A stretch of DNA of 63,242 bases from a virus, in IMG/VR virus record IMGVR_UViG_3300034283_002437, positions 1 through 63,242 of that record. One strand, given 5' to 3'. The notes under the pieces are model-generated. The model worked only from the letters and a program-made list of their open reading frames with translations. It was not told where the DNA came from and did not search any database. Shown piece after piece: positions 56,148 through 63,242 of the stretch (position 1 is its first letter; the number at the start of each line of letters is the position of its first letter). The position numbers and the translations under genes are program-made.

Positions 56148-56998
56148 ATACATTTAGCGCACCACCGATTAATAATTTCAAAACTTTTAAAAGTTACGTT
56201 ACAAAATATGGGTTTTCCCTGAGTAACTTTTATGATATAGATTTTAGATTTTCTAATTCAACTGGATACTTATATTCTCTTTTGAGAAGAAGTCTAGTTT
56301 CTCCAAATTTAAATCAAAACACAGCAACAACCATTGGTAACGACCAAGATACTGTTGTTGGATTAATGAGAGCATATGCTGAAGAATGTACCATTCCAGG
56401 TTTTCAGATTTCTACTGGTGACTATAGAATTAATAATAGTCCAATGTTTAAGTATGCATATGGAATTGTAAATAATGAAATAACATTTTCATTCATTTAT
56501 GATGCAGATTCTGAAATAAGAAAAGTATTTGATGCTTGGCAAAATTACATCTATTGCAATGTTGCTACAAATTCAGAATCTGATTTGAATAATATTAACG
56601 GAATCAATAATTTAGGAAGGACTAGATATAGAGATGAATATGTATGTGATATTGTAGTAATCAAATATGAGAGACATGCATCAAGTAAGAGAAATACATT
56701 TGTTAAGAATAATCAAAGTTTAAATAGTTTTTATCCAACAAAAGATATCATTCCAGATTTTGATGTAAAAAATAGAAATGCCATGGAATTTACTTCTGGG
56801 TTTGGAAAAGCTAAGCCAGTGTATTCTACCAAATTAATAAATGCGTTTCCAACAAATATTTCTTCTATTGCACTATCAAGTGGCTCTTCTCAATTAATTA
56901 AATTACAAACCACATTTGAGTATGAGACTGCAATTACAAGCGGGCAAGTATCTGGAAGTGTACTAACTTCTGGAAATGCTAGAACTATCTCTAAATAA
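56144..56998 (+). CDS. Tail-tube-fold baseplate protein (gp54-like candidate)
   Basis: This 284-residue protein has MRAYAEECTIPGFQISTGDY followed by SPMFKYAYGIVNNEITFSFI and EIRKVFDAWQNYIY, a layout like tail-tube/initiator proteins. It resembles gp19/gp54 folds by pattern only. Its position next to gp48 and before gp26 suggests the tail tube initiator or another baseplate component. Confidence 0.6.
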   Translation: MNTFSAPPINNFKTFKSYVTKYGFSLSNFYDIDFRFSNSTGYLYSLLRRSLVSPNLNQNTATTIGNDQDTVVGLMRAYAEECTIPGFQISTGDYRINNSPMFKYAYGIVNNEITFSFIYDADSEIRKVFDAWQNYIYCNVATNSESDLNNINGINNLGRTRYRDEYVCDIVVIKYERHASSKRNTFVKNNQSLNSFYPTKDIIPDFDVKNRNAMEFTSGFGKAKPVYSTKLINAFPTNISSIALSSGSSQLIKLQTTFEYETAITSGQVSGSVLTSGNARTISK

Positions 56999-57034
56999 CT
57001 AACCTAAATAATTTTAATTATATTATAGGATATT

Positions 57035-57745
57035 ATGCCTTTACCAAAAATAGTAGCACCAACTTATGAGTTGCGTTTACCTTCAACTGATGAACTCATA
57101 AAATTTAGACCTTTCCTTGTAAAAGAAGAAAAAATTCTTCTTATGGCACTGGAAACTGAAGATGAAAAACAAATGACCAATGCGGTTAAAACAATTCTCA
57201 AGAATTGTATTCTGTCTAAAGTAAAAGTTGAAGAACTATCAATTTTTGATATTGAATATTTGTTCTTAAATATTCGTTCAAAATCTGTTGGAGAAGAAAT
57301 TGAACTCAATTTAACTTGCACTGATGATAATGAAACTGTAGTACAAGTTACTATTAACGTTGATGATATTAAAGTTAATAAACCAGAAGACCATAAGAAA
57401 ATTATTGATATAACTGATGCTATTACAGTTGTGATGAAATATCCAAGTATGGATATGTTTATTAAAAATAATTTTTCTTCTACTGGAAAATCTGAAGACG
57501 TATTTGAAATTGCAGCTTCATGTATTGAACAGATTTTAGATGGTGATGATGTATACGAAACTAAGAGTTTTAATAAAAAGGAAATTATGGATTTCCTTGA
57601 GAGCATGGATACTGCTCAATTCTTAAAGATTCAACAATTCTTTGAAACAATGCCTAAACTAACTCACACAGTTAAGGTAGTTAATCCAAATACTGAAGTT
57701 GAAAATGAAATTGTCATTGAGGGATTAGCAAATTTTTTCGGCTAG
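57035..57745 (+). CDS. 26: Baseplate hub / tail assembly chaperone-like protein gp26
   Basis: This 236-residue protein matches gp26 of T4-like phages: it starts PKIVAPTYELRLPSTDELIK and contains FRPFLVKEEKILLMALET and KFRPF-type family features. It is followed by a start-less frame and then a large tape-measure-like gene, the order of lambda-type tail chaperones. Its last codons contain T TTT TTC G at 57733-57739, a slippery heptamer in the right phase for a -1 shift. T4 gp26 is 208 aa. Confidence 0.85.
   Translation: MPLPKIVAPTYELRLPSTDELIKFRPFLVKEEKILLMALETEDEKQMTNAVKTILKNCILSKVKVEELSIFDIEYLFLNIRSKSVGEEIELNLTCTDDNETVVQVTINVDDIKVNKPEDHKKIIDITDAITVVMKYPSMDMFIKNNFSSTGKSEDVFEIAASCIEQILDGDDVYETKSFNKKEIMDFLESMDTAQFLKIQQFFETMPKLTHTVKVVNPNTEVENEIVIEGLANFFG
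57733..57739 (+). promoter_or_regulatory. Candidate -1 ribosomal frameshift site
   Basis: The heptamer T TTT TTC (X XXY YYZ) lies six nucleotides before the gp26 stop codon, within the final FFG of gp26. A -1 slip moves the ribosome into the 63-codon frame that runs to 57930. Confidence 0.65.
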
Positions 57746-57930
57746 GATTAGCTCATGAATCATTAGAAAATTATTATAAAATAAATTTCATTTTATTACA
57801 GCACCACAAATGGACGCTAACTGAAATTGAAGATATGATTCCGTGGGAAAGAGAAGTCTATGTACATTTATTAATTGATTATATTGAGGAAGAAAATAAT
57901 AGACAAAAATCCAATCAGCAGTCATTGTAA
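57739..57930 (+). CDS. 51: gp51-like extension read by -1 frameshift from gp26
   Basis: In the -1 frame, RLGLAHESLENYYKINFILL then HHKWTLTEIEDMIPWERE is open for 63 codons to a TAA just before the tape-measure start. There is no ATG, GTG or TTG until an internal ATG 33 codons in, and no ribosome-binding site. The text matches the 'H-x-x-x-W-x-x-x-E' helix pattern of tail chaperone extensions (G-T type). The gp26 fusion would be 298 residues. Independent initiation at the internal ATG would give only 30 residues. Confidence 0.65.
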   Translation, partial: RLGLAHESLENYYKINFILLQHHKWTLTEIEDMIPWEREVYVHLLIDYIEEENNRQKSNQQSL

Positions 57931-60900
57931 ATGGCACCTAAAGCACCAGAACCAAAATACAGATATTCTAAAGTAGACCCCTCTACTATTAATAGAGGGG
58001 GTTCTGGTGGTGTGCGTAAACTAATTGCAGGTAATAATATTGCAATTTCTCCAAAGAAAGGAACTGGAGTAGTAACAGTTAATTCGATTTCTCCATTTGA
58101 AGGAGTAGATGGTAAAAAGATAGTAAGCGAATTAACTTTTACCAGAATTTTAATGGAGAAGTTATTTGATATTGAAAAGAAAAATTATGATTTGCTTACA
58201 GATAAAATATTAGAAGATGCTAAGAGAACTCAACGAGAAGAGTTACAGCGTAGAGAAGCAAGACAAGAAAAAACTAAGACTTCAAAGAAAGTAAAAAATT
58301 CATCTCTTGAAAAGTCAAAGACAAAGATAAAGGGAATTAGTGAGTTCTTTTCTGGACTTGTTAAGTTTTTTGTACAGTATAAAATTGTAGAGTGGTTTGG
58401 AAAACCAGAAAATCTTAAAAAGGTTCAAGATTTTGTAAAACTATTCGGAGCAATATTTAAATTCATTAGTGGTATTGTGACCTTTGGTGTTGATGTTTTG
58501 ATGAAAACATTCAACGTCATATCTGGTGGATTGAATTTATTCTTTGATGTATTTGGAGCAATTAGTAATTTTGTAAAATTTATTTGGGATGGTGGAAAAA
58601 CTATAATTGATGGTGTATCTCAACTAACAAAAGTATTTGAGATTGTTCCAAAAGCTATATCAAATGTATTAAATTTTTTCACAAATTTAATACCTAATTT
58701 TATTGAAGGTGCATTAACAGAAGGATTATTTGGTGCCAAGAAAGATATCGAAAGTGGTGCATCCGAATCTACAAAAGCAGCAAGCACTCAATTAAATCCA
58801 TCTGAAAAATCTAATACTCCAGGAAAATCTAATCTAGATTTTGGTAAACTTATAGGAAATGCTGGAAAAGGAATTGGTGAACTATTATTAAATGTATTAG
58901 TCCCTGGTGCAGGATTAGCAAAGGGTCTTATTTCTTCAGTATCTGGATTTTTTGGTGGAAATAAAGAACTTCCAAAATTAGCAAAGGGTGGAATTGTAAC
59001 AAAACCAACTGAAGCAATCGTTGGAGAAGCTGGACCTGAAGCTATTTTACCTTTAAGTAAATTAGGAAAAATTGCTGGAGTTCAACTAGGAATTAGTAAA
59101 GTAATACCGAAGTTTATGAAACTTCTTACTTTACCATTTACTATTGTTGGTGCAGGAATTCTTGCATTAATATCTTCTTCATTATCAATGATTCCAGGTG
59201 TCGGTCCAATTATATCTCCGTTACTTGGAAATATTGCTTCTATGTTTGGAATCCCACCATCTGTAGTTAAGGGATTGAGTAATTTTACAGGAGCTGCAAT
59301 AAAATCAGTTGGTGGAGGATTGGGTAATATTATTGATGTCTTTGGTAAGAAAGACCCAACTGTTGATATGGGCAAAAGTTCTAAATTTACTCCAAAGAAA
59401 GATTATAGTGTTAGAGGACTATTAGCAAACATTCTTGGAGCTTTGATAAGCAAAAATTCAAATAGAATTTCTTCAACTCAAACAACTTCATCCTCACCAT
59501 CAACTCCTACAGGGGCAGCTCCAGCTCCAACTGGAACCACTCCAACTATGAGTGCCCAGGAGTTTTCTAAATCAGTTTTAGAAAAAGCTTCTGTAACAAC
59601 AGTTAATGATGGAAGACAAAGTAAAGTAGTTGTTAATACTTCCACTACAGGATTGCAAAAAGTAACTGGACAAAATCCTGGTAAGTATTATTATGATGCA
59701 TACGGAAATATCTATTCATTAGATAAGGATGAAAAAAGATTATTGACAAAAGAGGATTTTAATGCAGGAGTTGGAGGAGGATTATTTGGTGCTGTTCATT
59801 TCTTCCGTAATCTGAAAAATGGAACTGTATCATTAGAAACTCATGCAAATGCATCTGCTGAAGGTTGGTATGATTATGCAGCAAATGCTGTTAGAGAAGT
59901 CATAAAGGGTGATGGAAGTAGAAATAATCCAGATAGACTTTCTTGGATACCTGCGAATCAAAGTAAAAAATTCAAAGATGGATTTACAGAATCTACTCCA
60001 TATGGAAAGAGTACTATAAAAGCTATGAATGGAACTTATGTTCCTGGTAGTGGAGATGGAGATAAAGTTGCAGCTTTATTAGAACCTGGAGAATATGTAC
60101 TGAATAAAAATTTGGTAAAACATATTGGAGGTCCAGAAGTATTAGACAAATATAATTTTGATATGTTCCCAAGATTTAAAAACTCTGCCAGGAGAGCAAT
60201 AACAGGTGGAGCAATTATGAGATATGCTACTGGAGGAACTGTAATTGAGTACATAACTGGAGACAGAAAACATCCTGCATATAGAAGTGACCATGGTGGT
60301 GGACAATATCATGACCACCTTGCATTCAAGAGCAAGGAAGAGAGAGATAGAGCAATTGATTATTTACAGAAAAAGGGTTGGTATGTAGGTTCTAAAAATG
60401 ATGGCAGACATGCTGCAGGTTCATATCATTATTCAAACCAAGCTATTGATATTCCATTCTATCCAAATCAATCTAGAAAAGGAGTATCTGATAATGCTGC
60501 TGGAGAATCTGCATTAAGTTCTGCTCTCAGAAAAGATTTAAAAAATGCAGGATTTGTTTTTGGTGGACCTGATGTAAGAGAACAAGATTCTAATGTATCT
60601 GGAACTGCAGGAACTCAACAAGCTACAATTAACTGGGAAGAAATTGCAAAAGGTCTTGGTGGATTGTATAAATCATTGGCAAGCAGTGGACCACCGAATC
60701 AAGAAGTTGGTTCATCTTCATCTCAAGCTGCACCAAAAATGTCTCCATCAATACCTTCTTCATCACAATCATTGAGAACTGTACAGTCAGAAAATAACAG
60801 ATTAGATTTCCAGAGAAGGGCTTCAATGACAGCACAGCAGAAAGGTGGAAATGTAATTAATTTAGGAAATCCAAATCAAGTAATTCAATCCAGCACAACT

Positions 60901-60972
60901 CAAATAGCTCCTGCTGGATTAGGCGGAACATTAGCACCAAATCCACTAGTAATATATCCAGCGGCTCCATAA
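57931..60972 (+). CDS. Tape-measure-like tail protein with C-terminal hydrolase-like domain
   Basis: This 1013-residue protein has a basic N-terminal coiled coil (about 85-135) and hydrophobic/amphipathic helices (about 150-265). GGIVTKPTEAIVGEAGPEA is seen near 350, a motif of tape-measure and tail proteins; more hydrophobic helices follow. The C-terminal third has DHGGGQYHDHLAF and SYHYSNQAIDIPFYP near 785-850, similar to metal-binding His/Asp sites of M15-like peptidases. A Ser/Gln-rich tail ends it. It sits directly after the gp26/gp51 frames. It is likely tail-associated with peptidoglycan-digesting ability (inference). Confidence 0.75.
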   Translation: MAPKAPEPKYRYSKVDPSTINRGGSGGVRKLIAGNNIAISPKKGTGVVTVNSISPFEGVDGKKIVSELTFTRILMEKLFDIEKKNYDLLTDKILEDAKRTQREELQRREARQEKTKTSKKVKNSSLEKSKTKIKGISEFFSGLVKFFVQYKIVEWFGKPENLKKVQDFVKLFGAIFKFISGIVTFGVDVLMKTFNVISGGLNLFFDVFGAISNFVKFIWDGGKTIIDGVSQLTKVFEIVPKAISNVLNFFTNLIPNFIEGALTEGLFGAKKDIESGASESTKAASTQLNPSEKSNTPGKSNLDFGKLIGNAGKGIGELLLNVLVPGAGLAKGLISSVSGFFGGNKELPKLAKGGIVTKPTEAIVGEAGPEAILPLSKLGKIAGVQLGISKVIPKFMKLLTLPFTIVGAGILALISSSLSMIPGVGPIISPLLGNIASMFGIPPSVVKGLSNFTGAAIKSVGGGLGNIIDVFGKKDPTVDMGKSSKFTPKKDYSVRGLLANILGALISKNSNRISSTQTTSSSPSTPTGAAPAPTGTTPTMSAQEFSKSVLEKASVTTVNDGRQSKVVVNTSTTGLQKVTGQNPGKYYYDAYGNIYSLDKDEKRLLTKEDFNAGVGGGLFGAVHFFRNLKNGTVSLETHANASAEGWYDYAANAVREVIKGDGSRNNPDRLSWIPANQSKKFKDGFTESTPYGKSTIKAMNGTYVPGSGDGDKVAALLEPGEYVLNKNLVKHIGGPEVLDKYNFDMFPRFKNSARRAITGGAIMRYATGGTVIEYITGDRKHPAYRSDHGGGQYHDHLAFKSKEERDRAIDYLQKKGWYVGSKNDGRHAAGSYHYSNQAIDIPFYPNQSRKGVSDNAAGESALSSALRKDLKNAGFVFGGPDVREQDSNVSGTAGTQQATINWEEIAKGLGGLYKSLASSGPPNQEVGSSSSQAAPKMSPSIPSSSQSLRTVQSENNRLDFQRRASMTAQQKGGNVINLGNPNQVIQSSTTQIAPAGLGGTLAPNPLVIYPAAP

Positions 60973-60973
60973 T

Positions 60974-63242
60974 ATGAATACTATTACTCCTATAAACAAA
61001 AAAGTTTTTACAGAAATTAATAGTATCAGGCTTATTACAAGAGATTTGTATAAGCAAAAAAAGCTCACATATGTTCTGGAAAAGAAACATGTTGCAAATC
61101 AAAAGAAGTTAAATGAGAAAAGAAAACTCTCAAGAAGAGAAGAAAGTCAAGAAACTTCAAAATCAAATTTAATACCAAATTTTCTAAAGCAACAAAATTT
61201 AGAATCTAAATCATTTCAATTATATGATTTAATTAAATTTTTAGTACTTTATAAAGCAATTGATTGGATTGCCAATCCTAAAAATTTAGCAGCAGTGCAA
61301 AATATGGTGAAGGCTATAGCTGGTATTGCTAAAGTCATAAACTTTTTTGCTGGAATTGGAGTAGAAGGTGTATTTGGTGGATTGCACAGTATTTTATTTG
61401 GAGGAAGTATACTAGAAAGAATATTTGGAATATTCAAATTAATGGGTGGAATTTTTATTCTGAGAAGAATATTAAAACCACAAGTATTACTTAAAGACTT
61501 AAATTGGATATTCAAGAATAGAAAAGGTATACTTGATATATTTAAAAATCTTCGTATTGGAAATTTCAAAAAATCAATCGAGGGAATATTTAAAGTATTC
61601 ACTCCAAATTTATTCTCTATATTTAAAAAGGGATTAGGACTTTCTATTAAACGTGTAGTATTAAAAGTATTTGGTAAAGGAGGTCTGAGATTCATAACTG
61701 CAGTAGCATCTAAATTAGGATTTAAAAGTGCAGAAGCTGCATTAAAAGGTAGTATTCAAGTAGGAGCAAAATCATTAGGAAAATCAATTCCTATTGTTGG
61801 TCCAATTATTGGATTGGGTATAAATTTATTATTAGGAGACCCATTAGATAAAGCTGTAGTAAAGCTAGCTGCAACTCTTGCTGGACAAGCAATTGGTGGA
61901 TTGCTGATGGGATTAATTGGCAGTGTTGTTCCAGTTGCTGGTACTGCAGCAGGAGCAGCAGTTGGCTCTGCAATTGGAGGATTGATAGGAGATTGGTTAG
62001 GAGGAGTATTGTATGATGGATTTAAAAATTTAATATCTCCAAAAAATGAACCTGCACTTGCTGTTGGTGGAATTGTAACTAGACCTACTAGAGCATTAAT
62101 TGGTGAAGCTGGTCCAGAGGCTGTAATTCCATTGCCACAATTATTCGGTGGAAGCATATTTAATTCTACATTTGGATTAATGGGTGCATCTATTATAGGT
62201 GGAGTTGATGCTGTACTAAGTTCTATGGGTTCTGTTGGTTCATTAGTGAGACCATTTGCAACTCAGTTATTATCTCCTTATGCTAGAGAATTTGGCGTAA
62301 AGCAATATGTTTTCAATTCTGATATTGGAAAGGCTAGTGGTAAAAAGTTAGCCTCAACTGAAGCTTCTGGTGTAGATAGTAAAGAACTTAAAAAAATCAT
62401 AGGTACAAATACATCACCAAGATTATTAAATTCAAAAGACTCAAATCCAAGAGCAAGATATAATACTGGAAATAGTTTAATTGCATTACTTGGAGATATT
62501 TTTAACAATATAATAAATCTAGATTCTACAACTGGAGGCACTGCACCTGGAGGTGGTGGAGTAACTGGGGATACTGGAGACTTGGGAGGAGAGGTTGATT
62601 TATCATCTGCAGATGACCAGACATTACTAAAGCAACTTGCACTTGCTGAAGCAGCAGGTGAAGGTAAACTTGGAATGGCATTAGTTATTAATTCTGTTCT
62701 AAATCGAAAAAGAATTTTAGACTCTGGAAAATCTCCAAGTTTCTTTGGTGCTAATGACAATACAATTCGTGGAATAATATATGGAGGAAATGGAGCACAA
62801 TATCAACCAGTTGCAAATGGTTCTATTAATAAACAGTGGGGAGAAGGTTCCTTAAAATTAGCACAAGAAGCATTAGAATTAGCAAGAGATAAAGCAAAAC
62901 TATCTCGTGCATTAGGTGAAGTTGCAAATAAACAATATCTACTGGGAGCAACTGGATTTAGAGCTGGGTCTGCATTTGATGACCCATCTCAAAATGTTAA
63001 TGTTACTAAGTATGGAAATCATTATTTCAATACTGCTGGAAATCTAAAAATGAATAGAGGTGGTGTAGTTAATCCAGTGCCATCTCAGAATATTGCTACA
63101 AATAAAGGTGGATATGCAGCAGATACTGGTTTAGATATATTTACTCCTATTGGCTCTAGAATTGTTTCTCCAGTATCTGGTGTAATTGAATATGCAGAGA
63201 AAGGTCATGTTAGACAAATGGGGCAGGATGCAAATCCAAATA
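60974..63242 (+). CDS. Tape-measure-like tail lysin, partial (cut by window end)
   Basis: An open frame of 756 codons continues past the window end. It begins with a basic helical region, hydrophobic Gly/Ala-rich helices, then GGIVTRPTRALIGEAGPEA near 372, as in the previous protein. A SleB-like hydrolase domain follows (LALAEAAGEGKLGMALVINS, near 555-620). At the end KGGYAADTGLDIFTPIGS and PVSGVIEYAEKG resemble the LytM/M23 peptidase start, so that domain is cut off. It was probably made by duplication of its neighbour and may digest peptidoglycan at infection. Confidence 0.75.
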   Translation, partial: MNTITPINKKVFTEINSIRLITRDLYKQKKLTYVLEKKHVANQKKLNEKRKLSRREESQETSKSNLIPNFLKQQNLESKSFQLYDLIKFLVLYKAIDWIANPKNLAAVQNMVKAIAGIAKVINFFAGIGVEGVFGGLHSILFGGSILERIFGIFKLMGGIFILRRILKPQVLLKDLNWIFKNRKGILDIFKNLRIGNFKKSIEGIFKVFTPNLFSIFKKGLGLSIKRVVLKVFGKGGLRFITAVASKLGFKSAEAALKGSIQVGAKSLGKSIPIVGPIIGLGINLLLGDPLDKAVVKLAATLAGQAIGGLLMGLIGSVVPVAGTAAGAAVGSAIGGLIGDWLGGVLYDGFKNLISPKNEPALAVGGIVTRPTRALIGEAGPEAVIPLPQLFGGSIFNSTFGLMGASIIGGVDAVLSSMGSVGSLVRPFATQLLSPYAREFGVKQYVFNSDIGKASGKKLASTEASGVDSKELKKIIGTNTSPRLLNSKDSNPRARYNTGNSLIALLGDIFNNIINLDSTTGGTAPGGGGVTGDTGDLGGEVDLSSADDQTLLKQLALAEAAGEGKLGMALVINSVLNRKRILDSGKSPSFFGANDNTIRGIIYGGNGAQYQPVANGSINKQWGEGSLKLAQEALELARDKAKLSRALGEVANKQYLLGATGFRAGSAFDDPSQNVNVTKYGNHYFNTAGNLKMNRGGVVNPVPSQNIATNKGGYAADTGLDIFTPIGSRIVSPVSGVIEYAEKGHVRQMGQDANPN

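Noticed and set aside
61249-62760. Minus-strand frames of 130-160 codons over the last gene
   Set aside because: They are shadows of the long plus-strand frame that runs off the window; their translations are Pro/Ile/Asn-rich with no motif or ribosome-binding site.
1-63242. Integrase, attachment site or insertion sequence
   Set aside because: No recombinase, transposase or terminal inverted repeats with target duplication were recognised, consistent with a strictly lytic T4-like phage.

Overview
The window is 63 kb of a T4-like myovirus that infects a cyanobacterium, most likely marine Synechococcus or Prochlorococcus. Evidence for the T4 lineage is the set uvsW, gp55, gp47/46, gp45/44/62, regA, gp43, uvsX, gp41, gp61, nrdAB, rnh, gp33, gp59, gp32, gp53, gp48, gp4 and gp26. 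Evidence for a cyanobacterial host is psbA, two hli genes, cpeT, a CobS-like ATPase, a DUF3110 protein, a DUF4278-type protein, mazG, phoH, hsp20, thyX and a tmRNA of the permuted cyanobacterial type. The sequence is AT-rich, with more GC-rich, host-like patches at psbA, the SLH outer-membrane protein and the C39 peptidase. Both ends cut through genes: uvsW at the left and a tail lysin at the right.

Layout. 1-4.7 kb: uvsW end, late sigma gp55, gp47/gp46 nuclease. 4.8-8.1 kb: a VWA/HExxH protein and a CobS/MoxR-like ATPase, probably working as a pair. 8.2-11.2 kb: clamp, clamp loader and RegA. 11.2-12.0 kb: three small minus-strand genes. 12.1-18.5 kb: Hsp20, DNA polymerase, UvsX, gp41 helicase, MazG. 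18.5-25.4 kb: a nucleotidyltransferase, a very large Ala/Lys-rich protein, an Ig-like surface protein and small genes. 25.4-29.9 kb: primase and ribonucleotide reductase. 30-32.2 kb: a second Ala/Lys-rich protein, a nuclease and a C39-like peptidase.

32.3-38.5 kb is a tRNA and small-RNA region: nine tRNAs (Tyr, Arg, Ile, Glu, Pro, Ala, Gly, Asn, Thr), small genes including cpeT and an RlpA-like protein, a promoter-driven circularly permuted two-piece tmRNA, a three-copy degenerate repeat and a tRNA-like gene with an aberrant anticodon arm. A tenth tRNA (Ser) lies at 43.8 kb. 38.5-42.3 kb: SLH protein, two hli genes, lysozyme, an overlapping minus-strand membrane-protein cluster and psbA. 42.3-52.5 kb: nucleases, a 2OG oxygenase, glutaredoxin, RNase H, ThyX, PhoH, gp33, gp59. 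52.5-63.2 kb: gp32 and a baseplate/tail module ending in two tape-measure-like proteins with lytic domains.

Regulation is readable. About eighteen promoter candidates match the -35/-10 consensus, nearly all with a 17-nt spacer, and many are interlocked with terminator hairpins. T4-type late motifs (TATAAATA and variants) precede structural and host-derived genes. The most notable findings are the tmRNA, a candidate -1 frameshift (T TTT TTC) joining gp26 to a start-less downstream frame just before the tape-measure gene, and a 30-bp promoter/leader sequence shared in opposite orientation by two loci 30 kb apart.
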